Of a stretch of 52,941 bases of DNA, positions 1-7,989 are shown piece by piece. Numbering within the stretch: position 1 is the first letter of the stretch; each line of letters opens with the position of its first letter. The stretch spans positions 1 through 52,941 of the forward strand of contig SMLU01000002.1 in assembly GCA_007859745.1 (NCBI GenBank), read 5' to 3'. Position numbers and translations under genes: made by a program. Source of the DNA: Phycisphaerae bacterium RAS1. GTDB taxonomy: Bacteria > Planctomycetota > Phycisphaerae > UBA1845 > Fen-1342. The notes under the pieces were generated by a model. That model was not told where the DNA came from. It saw only the letters and a program-made list of their open reading frames with translations, and did no database searches.

Positions 1-24
1 GGGGGGGGGTGGGGGGGGGGGGGG
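1..24. other. poly-G tract at the window edge
   Basis: Twenty-three of the first 24 bases are G, broken by one T. No coding meaning is visible. It may be a real homopolymer or a sequencing/assembly artefact at a contig end; the window alone cannot decide. Confidence 0.6.
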
Positions 25-56
25 ATAGGAATAGAGGTTGCAATTGGCGGCGTCTG

Positions 57-155
57 TCCGAACCCGCCGCGCCAAGCGGCGGGTTGACGATCGACAGCGA
101 TCGGCGACTCGCAGGTCGCGGGCGTCACCCCGCCGCTTGGCGCGGCGGGTTCGGA
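57..155. repeat. palindromic repeat family 1 (PE-1), copy 1
   Basis: A 27-nt arm at 57-83 (core CCGCCGCGCCAAGCGGCGG) is repeated in inverted orientation at 129-155, with about 45 nt between. Each arm is itself a hairpin around CCAAG. Further copies lie near 5998, 20159, 39915, 43396 and 50812, with single arms at 20821 and 47478. The rest of 1-243 holds no gene. Confidence 0.85.
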
Positions 156-190
156 GGGATCGCCACCTGAAATCGGATGCACCCGCGGTG

Positions 191-223
191 GGGCGGCAGG
201 ACGGGCGAGACGCCCGTCCCACC
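191..223. repeat. short GC palindrome (ACGGGCG-agacg-CCCGT family)
   Basis: A short hairpin built on GGACGGGCGAGACGCCCGTC just downstream of the octahaem cytochrome gene. The same element is at 39007-39032, where it is translated at the end of ccoNO, and doubled at 48370-48433. It could act as a transcript-end hairpin here. Confidence 0.6.
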
Positions 224-243
224 CCAATGCCGGTGGTCCCCGG

Positions 244-1575
244 TCAGTCCGATTCCGGCAGGTCGTGCACGCGAAGCGCAATCTCGCTGGCGCGGGAAAC
301 GGAGAGCTCGAACAGGCCGTTGCCGTTGTGGCAGCGCAGGCAGACGTAGTCCACCGTCAGCACGGCCCGGTCTGAATCGTCCAGCTTGTACCGCGTGCCG
401 TCCGGCGTCAGCGCGGCGCGAAAGTCGATGTCGTCGGTGGTGATGCGGAAGATGTGCGAACGCGTGTCGCCGACGCGCGCCTCGCCGATCACCGCCGGGT
501 CGCCTTGCGCCACGGCTTTCACGGCAAACGGCATGTGGCAGCTTTCGCACGTGAGCGTTTCGGCGTGCCCCGGTCGGCGGAGCAGCTTGCCGCGGTGGCC
601 GGCCATGGTCTGGTCTGCGTGGCATACGCGACACTGATTGCGAATCGCCGCGTCGCGGTCGACGCTGAGCGAGCGATGCGGCTCGTGGCAGAACAGGCAT
701 GAGAATTCGCTGTGGCCGCCGCTGGCGCGCAGCTCGGAGGATTGCTGGCCGCATGCGATGAAGCCGTCGGCGGTGGTCAGGATGTCCTGGCCGGCGGCGT
801 CGCGGGCGTGGCACTGGCCGCAATCTTCCGCTGTCGCGGGGACGAAGAGCGCCCGCGCGGTCGGATTGGGCACGTGGTTCGAGCCGGGGCCGTGACAGGC
901 TTCGCACTGAACGCCGGGCTGCTGAAACGTGCCGCGCATGCCGGGGCGGCCGTCCTGGAAGACGGGCCGGTCGGCGGTGGAGTCGTGGGCGCCGGTGGCG
1001 TGACAGCGGAAACAGTCGTAGTCGAAGGGCTGCTGGTCGGTGCGCTCGGCGTCGTATGCCGCGAAGCCGCGCGCGATGCCTGCTGCCGGCAGGCCGAGGT
1101 TCCACTGCGTTTGTACCGGTGTGACGCCGTCGTTGCGGAGGAAGCCCGCCTGGTCGACGAAGAGCGCCGCTTTCACGTATCCGCCGATGACGTAGGCGAT
1201 GTCGGTCCAAGCGGAGCCGGCGGGCGGATTTGGGACTCCGGCGCGGGCGTTCTCGCTCGGGAAGCCCGGCGCGACGCCGTCGGGTCGCTTGAGGGCGTGA
1301 GCGTGCGCGTGAAGTCGGGCCTCATCTGCGATGCCAGGGTGGCACGCGGAGCACGCGGCCGAACCGACGTAGGTCGCGCCGGCGTTCGTTTTATCATCCT
1401 GGTTGTTGAAGATCGGCGGGCCGCTCTCGGGCGGGCAGCCGGCAGGAAGCCACACTACCAGCATGAGAGTCGGCGCGAGCAGCCTGAGCTGCCGGCTGGA
1501 AGCCGTCGAAAACAGCGCCGACGCGAAGCCGGCGCGATCGGGGAGAACATTCCGCATCAGCGGTTTATTTGTCAT
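244..1575 (-). CDS. octahaem c-type cytochrome lipoprotein
   Basis: A 443-residue exported electron carrier. The N-terminus has a long positively charged and hydrophobic stretch ending in a lipobox-like WLPAGC, so it is probably a lipoprotein. Eight CXXCH haem-binding motifs are visible in order: CSACH, CFRCH, CEACH, CGQCH, CLFCH, CRVCH, CESCH and CLRCH, with spare His residues that could be distal ligands. The overall layout recalls the cytochrome c554/multihaem cytochrome group, but no catalytic signature is seen, so a pure electron-transfer role is the safer reading. Its ATG overlaps the end of the preceding NHL-cytochrome gene by 11 bp, which implies translational coupling and a shared complex or path. 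Confidence 0.85.
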   Translation of the reverse strand: MTNKPLMRNVLPDRAGFASALFSTASSRQLRLLAPTLMLVVWLPAGCPPESGPPIFNNQDDKTNAGATYVGSAACSACHPGIADEARLHAHAHALKRPDGVAPGFPSENARAGVPNPPAGSAWTDIAYVIGGYVKAALFVDQAGFLRNDGVTPVQTQWNLGLPAAGIARGFAAYDAERTDQQPFDYDCFRCHATGAHDSTADRPVFQDGRPGMRGTFQQPGVQCEACHGPGSNHVPNPTARALFVPATAEDCGQCHARDAAGQDILTTADGFIACGQQSSELRASGGHSEFSCLFCHEPHRSLSVDRDAAIRNQCRVCHADQTMAGHRGKLLRRPGHAETLTCESCHMPFAVKAVAQGDPAVIGEARVGDTRSHIFRITTDDIDFRAALTPDGTRYKLDDSDRAVLTVDYVCLRCHNGNGLFELSVSRASEIALRVHDLPESD

Positions 1576-3517
1576 GGCACGTCAGGCAGAGATCAACCTG
1601 TTTCAGTCGCAGCCGAAAATCACGCTGGCCTGGGGGCGGGGCGGCGGCCGCGCCCAGCGCGCTGGTCGGAACGAAAGTGTCGCGCGCGTGCGGATTATGA
1701 CACGAATAGCAGGCCACGCGGCCATCCGCGAGCGGCAACTCCGCCGCGGCGCCGGTCTGCGCGGCGCGGCGCGCATGCATATGCGTCATCATCGCGCCGC
1801 TGAGCGGCTGATTCAAATGCCCGTTTGGGGCCGGATCGACGTGCATGGTGTGGCATCCGAGGCAAACGCGCGATCCCTCGCCGCGCAGGTTGGCGACACC
1901 GCTGCGGCGCCCACCCGCGGGTGTGGGCGGCGTGGGCGCGTGACACAGCGTGCACATATCAAGCCCGGGGTGGTTCGACTCGCCTTCGGGCAGATGCGGA
2001 TTCAGCCGCCAGGACTCGGAGGTGTGGCAGGCGCGACACATCGCGAGCGGCTGATCCACGTCAAACCCGCGGACGAACGCGACATTTTCCGTCGGGCGCT
2101 GCGGCGAGGGGCGGCAGTGCGCCTCGAACGAGTGACACGTGACGCAACCGATGCGTCCGCCGGAAAGCGGCCATCCTTCCGGGGCCGCCGTTCGCGAGCC
2201 GGCGGCGGGCCAGCCGATCGGGTGCGATTCGGCCCGCGCTTTCATGCCGTCGTGGCAGGAGATGCAGAGTGTGTCCACTTCCGCCAGATCGAGGCGCGGA
2301 TCGCGATCGACACCGGCGGTGTGGCAGGTCGTGCAGCTATCCGCGCGCCAGTGCGGGTTTGAGACGGTCGGTTCCGGCCCGCGCCGCAGCGGCGCCGGCG
2401 AAGCGGAAACCGCCGGCGCCGGCTGGCCCCCGCGCCACGCGAACACGCGCACGCCCGGCCGCACCATCTGCTCGGCGACGAGCACGTAATAAGCGGGGGA
2501 AAAGCCGGCCGGCAGGGTGCGCTCGGTCAGGAGCGGGCGCATGCAGATGGCGATCCCGGCCGGCAGCACGAGCGAGTCGTTACCCTGGCCCGGACCGCCG
2601 AACGAAAGCAGGGCCCGCCCGCGGGCATCGAAGGCGTGCACGCGCTGCGACGCGGCGTCGGTGACAAAGATGACACCGTCCGGGCCGACGGCCACGTCGC
2701 GCGGCCGGCCGAAATAGCCGCTGCGGTCGCCGGGCGCGCCGATGTCGCGAATCCACGCGCCGTCGGGCGAAAACACCTGCACACGGCAGCCGAGCATATC
2801 GACGACATAGACGTTGCCGTCGCCGCCGACGGTGATGCCCAGGGGTGCGCCGAACTCGCCGCGCCCGCGGCCGCGGCGGCCGATCGAGCGCGTGTGCTGT
2901 TGCGCGTCGAACACCTCGATGCGATGCGCGGCGGGGTTTGTGACCCAGATTTCCTCTCCGACGGCTGCGATGCCGGCCGGGCGAAACGGCAGTCCGTCGG
3001 AGAGCTTGCCCAGTTGCCCGCGCAGCCGCCCGTCCGTGGCGAATCGCAGCACGGCGCCGAGCTGCGCGTCGGCGACCAGCCAGTCTCCATCGCGCGCGAC
3101 GCAAATCGCGCTCGGCAGGCGCGTCGGCTCGGAGAGCGCGACGCCGGCCAGCGCCGCCGAGCCGATGTCGCAGCGCAGGACGCCGCTGTGACCCGCGTCG
3201 CACACGAGCACGGCGTCCGCCGCGGGCGCGATCGCCATCGGCTTGATGAGCGCGATGGGCGGCTCCGGCTCGACGCCGAACAGGAATTTTGAAAGCTCGA
3301 CCTCCGCGGCGCCGGGCGGGGGCGAGGTGCGCAGGTTGCCGAGCGAAGCAACGTAGGTGGCGGTGTTTTCGGCGGCGGCGTCGAGGGCGATGTCTTCGCG
3401 CGCTGCGCAACTGCCTGCAAACGCGGCAAGGAAGGTTGCCAGGAGCAGGATCGCGGCCGCCGCGGGCGCTTGCTTGCGCTTCGCGTTCTGAGTTGCTGGG
3501 CGGCGATCGGGTTTCAC
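1565..3517 (-). CDS. NHL beta-propeller fused to octahaem cytochrome c
   Basis: A 650-residue exported protein with two halves. After a signal peptide (possible lipobox FAGSC) comes an NHL-type propeller up to about residue 350 (repeats such as GEFGAPLGITV, YFGRPRDVAV, LVLPAGIAI). The second half has eight CXXCH motifs: CTTCH, CISCH, CVTCH, CRACH, CTLCH, CLGCH, CYSCH and CLTCH, the last almost at the C-terminus. The propeller probably binds a partner or substrate while the haems carry electrons; this is inference. The start is GTG with only a weak ribosome site. The signal-peptide n-region (QNAKRKQAPA) is encoded by a copy of a dispersed repeat at 3463-3492. It lies between a tetrahaem and an octahaem cytochrome gene in one unit. 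Confidence 0.85.
   Translation of the reverse strand: MKPDRRPATQNAKRKQAPAAAAILLLATFLAAFAGSCAAREDIALDAAAENTATYVASLGNLRTSPPPGAAEVELSKFLFGVEPEPPIALIKPMAIAPAADAVLVCDAGHSGVLRCDIGSAALAGVALSEPTRLPSAICVARDGDWLVADAQLGAVLRFATDGRLRGQLGKLSDGLPFRPAGIAAVGEEIWVTNPAAHRIEVFDAQQHTRSIGRRGRGRGEFGAPLGITVGGDGNVYVVDMLGCRVQVFSPDGAWIRDIGAPGDRSGYFGRPRDVAVGPDGVIFVTDAASQRVHAFDARGRALLSFGGPGQGNDSLVLPAGIAICMRPLLTERTLPAGFSPAYYVLVAEQMVRPGVRVFAWRGGQPAPAVSASPAPLRRGPEPTVSNPHWRADSCTTCHTAGVDRDPRLDLAEVDTLCISCHDGMKARAESHPIGWPAAGSRTAAPEGWPLSGGRIGCVTCHSFEAHCRPSPQRPTENVAFVRGFDVDQPLAMCRACHTSESWRLNPHLPEGESNHPGLDMCTLCHAPTPPTPAGGRRSGVANLRGEGSRVCLGCHTMHVDPAPNGHLNQPLSGAMMTHMHARRAAQTGAAAELPLADGRVACYSCHNPHARDTFVPTSALGAAAAPPPGQRDFRLRLKQVDLCLTCHDK
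3463..3492. repeat. dispersed repeat family 3 inside a signal peptide
   Basis: The segment GCTTGCGCTTCGCGTTCTGA matches the arms of the inverted repeat at 18509-18594 and the arm near 10126-10154. Here it encodes the basic n-region of the NHL-cytochrome signal peptide. Confidence 0.65.
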
Positions 3518-3544
3518 GGGCGCTGCTGCTTCCGGGTTTTCATA

Positions 3545-4246
3545 TCACAGGCGGTGGCACGCGAGGCACAACCGGCTGCGCTCGTTTGACTTCACGAGCA
3601 TTTTCTCGTGTCGCCGGGTGTTGTGCGGGTCATGGCAGGAAACGCACTGCACGCGCCCGCCGGGAAGCTCGATCAGGCCGTCCGCGGTGACGGCGGAGGC
3701 CGGCTGATACTGGCGGGCGATGTTGGGGTAGAGCACGCCGATGGGATGCGAGATCGAGCGCCGGCCGGCGGTGCGTGCGCCGGCGGCGGTTTCCTGCCAG
3801 GTGGCGGCGTGCGGTCCGGCGTAGACGTCCGGGGCGACCACGCCGTCGTGGCAGGAAAGGCACAGGAGCGACGACGAGTCGAGTGCGCCGTAGATCGTCT
3901 GGTAGGGCCGCAGCGGCTGCGTCGTGGGCGCGGCACGTTCCAGCAACGGCACCTGCGCGGCGCTGATGTGCGGCATGTGGCAGGGCAGGCACATATCGCG
4001 GGCGATTTTTCCTCCCTGCGTGAAATCGTGCTTGGTGCCGACGATGCCGAACGAAAAGGCGGCGACGGATTCGTCGCTGAGCGCTTCTGAGGGATGAGAG
4101 GCCGGCGGAGTCGGCGCGGCGGCAGGGGGCGGCGCGGAATTAGACGTCGGCTCGCTTGCCGCGGCTGCAGACGAGCGCCGGCCGCCCAGAAGTATCGCCG
4201 TCGCGACGGTCAGCAGGGCCAGAAGGATGAGCGGTCGATTTCCCAC
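3545..4246 (-). CDS. tetrahaem cytochrome c (doubled CXXCH type)
   Basis: A 233-residue exported cytochrome. The N-terminus (RPLILLALLTVATAILLGG) is a signal peptide or membrane anchor, followed by an Ala/Pro/Ser-rich linker to about residue 60. Four haem motifs follow: CLPCH, CLSCH, CVSCH and, three residues from the end, CLACH. The CLSCHDG and CVSCHDPHN contexts match the doubled CXXCH family. The start codon is GTG, about 46 nt below a good promoter. It is the first gene of the cytochrome set, 27 bp ahead of the NHL-octahaem gene, so the three are probably co-transcribed. Role: electron transfer in the periplasm. Confidence 0.85.
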   Translation of the reverse strand: MGNRPLILLALLTVATAILLGGRRSSAAAASEPTSNSAPPPAAAPTPPASHPSEALSDESVAAFSFGIVGTKHDFTQGGKIARDMCLPCHMPHISAAQVPLLERAAPTTQPLRPYQTIYGALDSSSLLCLSCHDGVVAPDVYAGPHAATWQETAAGARTAGRRSISHPIGVLYPNIARQYQPASAVTADGLIELPGGRVQCVSCHDPHNTRRHEKMLVKSNERSRLCLACHRL

Positions 4247-4298
4247 GGAGAATTTCCGAATGCGCGACGGCGATCAAACGCCGGCCGTCCGCCCCGCG

Positions 4299-4327
4299 AA
4301 TATAGCGCCGCGTCAGCGGTGAGGCAA
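4299..4327 (-). promoter_or_regulatory. probable sigma70-type promoter of the cytochrome operon
   Basis: On the minus strand, TTGCCT (4322-4327) and TATATT (4299-4304) are 17 bp apart. They lie upstream of the GTG start at 4246 in an otherwise GC-rich gap. The sites are read by eye from consensus. Confidence 0.5.
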
Positions 4328-4379
4328 TGCGCGGCGGCGCTGGCGGCGGCGCCTTTTCGAAATCGCGACAGCCGTCGCG

Positions 4380-5825
4380 TTACGCTTTCGAAGCTCCTAA
4401 GCGCGCTTCCAACTGCTCCCACGCCAGGAATCCGCCCTTCAGATTCAGCACTTCCAACCCCGCCCGCCGCAGCAACGCGCAGGACCGCGCCGAACGCACG
4501 CCGGAGCGGCAGTGCACCAAGAGCGGCCTGCCCTCCGGCAGCTCTTTCAGGCGCGCGGCGAGGCGCGTGTGCGCGATGTTGGTCGCACCGGGGATGCGGC
4601 CCTCGGCGAATTCGGTCGCACGGCGGACATCGAGCACGCTGACGCGCTGCTGCTCGACCAGCTCGCGCGCCGCGGCGGCGTCGATTTCGCGCAGGGTTTC
4701 GAGCGTTACGTCCGCGGAGGAGAGCGCGGTCATTTCGTCCGCCGGGTACCAGCCGCGGATGTGGTCGAGCCCGATGCGCACCAGGTCGCGGACCGCTTCC
4801 TCGACCCGCGCCGGCTCGATGATGAGGTAGATGTCCTCGTCCTCGCGGATCATCGAACCGGCGTCGGTGTTAAATGACTTCGTGAGCGGAAAGGACAGCG
4901 CCCCGGGGATGTGCCCCGCGCGGAACGGGTCCCACGCGCGCGTGTCGACGATCGCAACGCGCCGGCCGTCGAGCCGCGACAGCTCCGCTGCGCCGAGCCG
5001 CGGCGGCTGCGGCAGTCCGCCCAGCACACGCGGACCCAGCTTGTTGACGCGCTTCATGTTCGCAAAGTACAGCGGCGGCTCCGGCTGTCCGCTCAGAATG
5101 AAATCCACGAAGGTCTGCTCAGACGAAGCCGCGCGGATGGCCGGATTAAAGCGCCGCTCATAGCCGACGGTGCTGGTCGGAACCGCGCCGAGCGCTTTGC
5201 CGCAGGCGCTGCCGGCGCCGTGCGCCGGCCAGACCTGCACGAAGTCGGCTATCCGCTCGAGCTTTTTGACCGTGCGGAACAGTTGCCGCGCCGCCGGCTC
5301 CATGGCGCCCACTGCTCCGGCCGCTGTTTCGAGCAGATCGGGCCGGCCCAGGTCGCCGACGAAAACAAAGTCGCCGGTCGCCAGCGCCACCGGCTCGCCG
5401 GCGCCGGCGCCGCGATCGGTCACCAGAAACGCAATGTGCTCAGGCGTATGCCCGGGCGTGTGCAAGACGGTGAACTCAATCTTGCCGATCGCGAATGCGT
5501 CGGCGTCGTGCAACAACTGGTGCGGATACGTCCCGCCGCCGAGCTTGTGATCGAGCCACTGCGATTTCCAGTCCGGCCCGCCTTCGTCCGAGACGTAGAC
5601 CTTCGCGCCGACTTGCTCGGCGAGCTCGCGCGCCCCCGAGACGAAGTCGGCATGGATGTGCGTCTCGGCGACGGCGGTGATCCGCAGCCCGTTCTCGCGC
5701 GCCAGCCGGATATAGCGATCGACATCGCGCTGCGGGTCGATGACGATCGCCTCGCCGCTCTTCTGGCAACCGATCAGGTAGGCCGCCTGGGCCAGCTTGT
5801 CGTCGTAGATCATCCGCATGAACAC
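4380..5825 (-). CDS. MBL-fold persulfide dioxygenase-like protein with two rhodanese domains
   Basis: About 481 residues. Domain 1 is a metallo-beta-lactamase fold with the THIHADF metal motif near residues 55-61, HTPGHTPEH, a GDLGRPD loop and WPAHGAGSACGK, the pattern of ETHE1/CstB-like persulfide dioxygenases, which oxidise glutathione or coenzyme A persulfide to sulfite. Two rhodanese domains follow. The first (starting VAIVDTRAW) has no Cys at the active loop and is probably inactive. The second has VHCRSGVRS with the sulfur-accepting Cys. I chose the GTG at 5825 because AGGAG sits 8 nt upstream; a TTG at 5843 and an ATG at 5819 are alternatives. The cytochrome operon downstream has its own promoter. 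Likely role: sulfide or persulfide detoxification. Confidence 0.85.
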   Translation of the reverse strand: MFMRMIYDDKLAQAAYLIGCQKSGEAIVIDPQRDVDRYIRLARENGLRITAVAETHIHADFVSGARELAEQVGAKVYVSDEGGPDWKSQWLDHKLGGGTYPHQLLHDADAFAIGKIEFTVLHTPGHTPEHIAFLVTDRGAGAGEPVALATGDFVFVGDLGRPDLLETAAGAVGAMEPAARQLFRTVKKLERIADFVQVWPAHGAGSACGKALGAVPTSTVGYERRFNPAIRAASSEQTFVDFILSGQPEPPLYFANMKRVNKLGPRVLGGLPQPPRLGAAELSRLDGRRVAIVDTRAWDPFRAGHIPGALSFPLTKSFNTDAGSMIREDEDIYLIIEPARVEEAVRDLVRIGLDHIRGWYPADEMTALSSADVTLETLREIDAAAARELVEQQRVSVLDVRRATEFAEGRIPGATNIAHTRLAARLKELPEGRPLLVHCRSGVRSARSCALLRRAGLEVLNLKGGFLAWEQLEARLGASKA

Positions 5826-5997
5826 GGTTGCAGCTCCTGACAACCTGGGGTGCGCGACGGCCGCGATACAGAGCCGTCAGCGGCCGACTTGCCGGACGCG
5901 GCAGATTATCGCCGGTCCGGGCACTAGGGCAACCAACCGACGTGCCGCAGAACGGAGCGGGGTCCATCCCGATAGAAGTTGCGGCTGGCGGCGTTGT

Positions 5998-6096
5998 TCC
6001 CAACCCGCCACGCCCAGCGGCGGGTAGACGATCGTCAGAGAACGACGCTCCACAGGCCGCGGACATCACCTCGCCGCTTGGCGCGGCGGGTTCGGA
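5998..6096. repeat. PE-1 palindromic repeat, copy 2 (left arm diverged)
   Basis: The right arm at 6072-6096 matches copy 1; the left arm at 5998-6024 has substitutions (CCACGCCCAGCGGCGGG). It fills most of the gap between the MBL/rhodanese gene and the 45-residue membrane peptide; nothing else is seen in 5844-6160. Confidence 0.8.
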
Positions 6097-6160
6097 CGGA
6101 TCGGCGCCTGAAACCGGGTGCACGCGCCGGGGGCGGATGCCGGTATCATCGTGTGCGGCC

Positions 6161-6298
6161 ATGAACCACACCATCGCGACCGTGCTCGGGGAGATGCCCT
6201 GGGTGCTTTACATTCCGCTGGGCGTGATGGCCGGCGGGCTCGCGCTGGTGGCGCTCTTGGTGTGGCGCGACAAGTCGGACGGGAAGGGCCGATGGTAA
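6161..6298 (+). CDS. small single-pass membrane protein (hypothetical)
   Basis: A 45-residue frame with one clear membrane segment (VLYIPLGVMAGGLALVALLV, about residues 15-34) and a short charged tail WRDKSDGKGRW. A size and shape of this kind is typical of small accessory subunits of respiratory complexes, but no family could be recognised. No strong ribosome site is visible before the ATG. It converges on the DksA-like gene, whose stop is 25 bp away. Moderate confidence that it is real, based on the coherent hydrophobic segment. Confidence 0.45.
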   Translation: MNHTIATVLGEMPWVLYIPLGVMAGGLALVALLVWRDKSDGKGRW

Positions 6299-6322
6299 CA
6301 GGCGATTCAGAGGGTCCGGCGG

Positions 6323-6913
6323 CTACAGCGCCCGCTGGCGGCCCTTTTCCTTGGCCAGCATGTACTCGTAGGAGAACTTGGCCCAGGGCTTGGCCTTGAG
6401 CCGTGCCTTGCCGATGGGCTTGCCGGTGGCGATGCAGACACCATAGGTCTTGCGCTCGATGCGCTGCAGGGCTTCGTCGATTTCCTTGAGTACGGCCCGC
6501 TCGCTTTCGATCAATCCGAGCGTGAACTCGCGCTCGTAATTGTCGGAACCCAGGTCGGCCATGTGAATGGGCATGCTCGAGAGATCGCCGGAGGCGTCCT
6601 GTCGCGTGCCGCCCTGGAGGACCTCGCGGTGCAGCGTGCTGACGTCGCCGAGCAATTCGCGGCGCTTCTCCAGCAGCATCTCGCGGAACATCTCCAGATC
6701 TCGCGCGGTCAGTCCGCTGTCAGCAGGGTTGATCGGCGGCGGCGGAACGACCACCGGGCGCGGCGTTGCAACGGGTCGGGCCGCGGTTCGCGGCCGGGCG
6801 GCTGCGCGGCTGGACGGGGCGCGGCGCGCGGAAGGCTTGGAAGCGGTTTTTCCCGCGGGCTTTCTGGCCTCGGCACGGGAGGCGGTATTTTTCTTGGGTT
6901 GCTTCTTGGGCAC
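6323..6913 (-). CDS. DksA/TraR-family protein without zinc ligands
   Basis: A 196-residue protein. Residues 1-60 form a Lys/Ala/Pro/Arg-rich disordered tail resembling histone H1-like tails. Residues 68-196 carry the DksA/TraR pattern: a coiled-coil stretch (EMFREMLLEKRRELLGDV), LGLIESERAVLKEIDEALQRIE, and the finger region YGVCIATGKPIGKARLKAKP. The usual CxxC...CxxC zinc ligands are gone: Cys160 is the only Cys. The fold can persist without zinc in known planctomycete and other homologues. Likely role: RNA-polymerase secondary-channel binding; the basic tail suggests DNA contact (inference). It has a strong promoter and a leader palindrome. Confidence 0.85.
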   Translation of the reverse strand: MPKKQPKKNTASRAEARKPAGKTASKPSARRAPSSRAAARPRTAARPVATPRPVVVPPPPINPADSGLTARDLEMFREMLLEKRRELLGDVSTLHREVLQGGTRQDASGDLSSMPIHMADLGSDNYEREFTLGLIESERAVLKEIDEALQRIERKTYGVCIATGKPIGKARLKAKPWAKFSYEYMLAKEKGRQRAL

Positions 6914-6965
6914 CGGTGAATTTCCCTGCGGCGGCTACGTCCGACGCACGTAAGTCCATATCGGG

Positions 6966-6988
6966 GCGAACTTTACGAATTAGTTCGC
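6966..6988. promoter_or_regulatory. leader palindrome, possible operator of the DksA-like gene
   Basis: GCGAACT and AGTTCGC form a perfect 7-nt inverted repeat around a 9-nt centre, just after the predicted transcription start of the gene at 6913. It could be a repressor site or an RNA hairpin. Confidence 0.4.
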
Positions 6989-6997
6989 AGCCTAGTA

Positions 6998-7026
6998 AGT
7001 ATACCTGACGGGTAGGGCCGTGTCAA
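6998..7026 (-). promoter_or_regulatory. near-consensus sigma70 promoter for the DksA-like gene
   Basis: On the minus strand TTGACA (7021-7026) and TATACT (6998-7003) are separated by exactly 17 bp. This gives a leader of about 78 nt to the ATG at 6913. Confidence 0.75.
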
Positions 7027-7055
7027 TGCGAGGTTCGCAGCCGCGCATCGTTCGC

Positions 7056-7061
7056 TACAAT
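7056..7061 (+). promoter_or_regulatory. possible -10 element of a leaderless transcript
   Basis: TACAAT ends 8 nt before the ATG at 7070 and there is no Shine-Dalgarno sequence, so transcription could begin at or next to the start codon. The -35 region (GTTCGC) is poor. Confidence 0.3.
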
Positions 7062-7069
7062 CTCCGCCG

Positions 7070-7885
7070 ATGATCCGCCTGACCCGCGAGGTTCGTTTTT
7101 CCGTTGATCGCGACTGGGCCGGGCGAGTGGAGTTTTCGCGGCCGGTCACGAACTCGTGGGCCGGCTGGCCTAGCGCGGTGGGGATCGTGCCGTTCCTGAA
7201 ACTCCGCGCCAGCGTCGTCGGCGAGCCCCATCCGCGCACCGGCTACCTGTGCAACATCAAACAGCTCGACGACCTGCTCCGACGGCATGCCATCCCGCTG
7301 GCCGCCGAGCGGCTCGCCTCGCGCGGCTGGCGCGTGGCGGCGGAGCGCCTGCTCTCGGAGCTGTGGGCTGCGGTGGATGCGAACACGCCCGCCGGTGCAG
7401 CGCTGGCGGCCCTGGAACTGGCCGCGACGCCGCATTTGCGATTCACAATCGAACGGGAGAACCCCGCGATGGTGCTTCTGACGCAGCAGTTCGAGTTTTC
7501 GGCGGCGCACCGGCTGCACTGCGGCGACCTGTCGGACTCGGAAAACCGTGCCGTGTTCGGCAAGTGCAACAACCCGAGCGGTCATGGGCACAACTACCTG
7601 CTCGAGGTGACTGTCGCCGGCCGGCCGGATGAGCGGACGGGAGCGGTGCTGCCCCTGCCGCAATTCGAGGAGATGGTGAAGCAGCGCGTCATCGACCGGC
7701 TGGATCACACGCACCTGAATCTCGACACCGCCGAGTTTCGCGACGTCAATCCGAGTGTCGAGAACATCGCCCGCGTCATCTGGGGAATGCTGGCGCCGCA
7801 TGTCGCGCCGCCGGCGCGGCTGGCGTGCGTGCGCGTCTATGAGACGCCCAAGACGTGGGCGGAATATGAGGGGAGTAGCGAATAG
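7070..7885 (+). CDS. two-domain 6-pyruvoyl-tetrahydropterin synthase/QueD homologue
   Basis: 271 residues, about twice the usual single T-fold. The C-terminal half (from about residue 140) has the family signature: FEFSAAHRLHC with a zinc His, GKCNNPSGHGHNY with the catalytic Cys and two zinc His, LDHTHLN, NPSVENIA, and the closing VYETPKTWAEY with the pterin-binding Glu. The N-terminal half (EVRFSVD, WPSAVGIVPFLKLRASV, GYLCNIKQLDDLL) looks like a second T-fold without the zinc and catalytic residues. Likely role: 6-carboxy-tetrahydropterin synthase in queuosine synthesis, or a related pterin step; the exact substrate is open. The stop codon lies inside a short 7-nt tandem repeat. Confidence 0.85.
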   Translation: MIRLTREVRFSVDRDWAGRVEFSRPVTNSWAGWPSAVGIVPFLKLRASVVGEPHPRTGYLCNIKQLDDLLRRHAIPLAAERLASRGWRVAAERLLSELWAAVDANTPAGAALAALELAATPHLRFTIERENPAMVLLTQQFEFSAAHRLHCGDLSDSENRAVFGKCNNPSGHGHNYLLEVTVAGRPDERTGAVLPLPQFEEMVKQRVIDRLDHTHLNLDTAEFRDVNPSVENIARVIWGMLAPHVAPPARLACVRVYETPKTWAEYEGSSE

Positions 7886-7917
7886 CGAATAGCGAATGGC
7901 GAATGGCGAATGGCGAA
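7877..7917. repeat. 7-nt tandem repeat, about six units
   Basis: Three AGCGAAT units then GGCGAAT units run through the stop codon of the QueD-like gene. The last residues and the TAG come from the repeat. Confidence 0.8.
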
Positions 7918-7989
7918 ACTGAGGGGCATCGGCGTTTCGCCGGTGCATGTAATCGCAATTGCACCGGCCAGAGGCCGATGCTCCCCATA

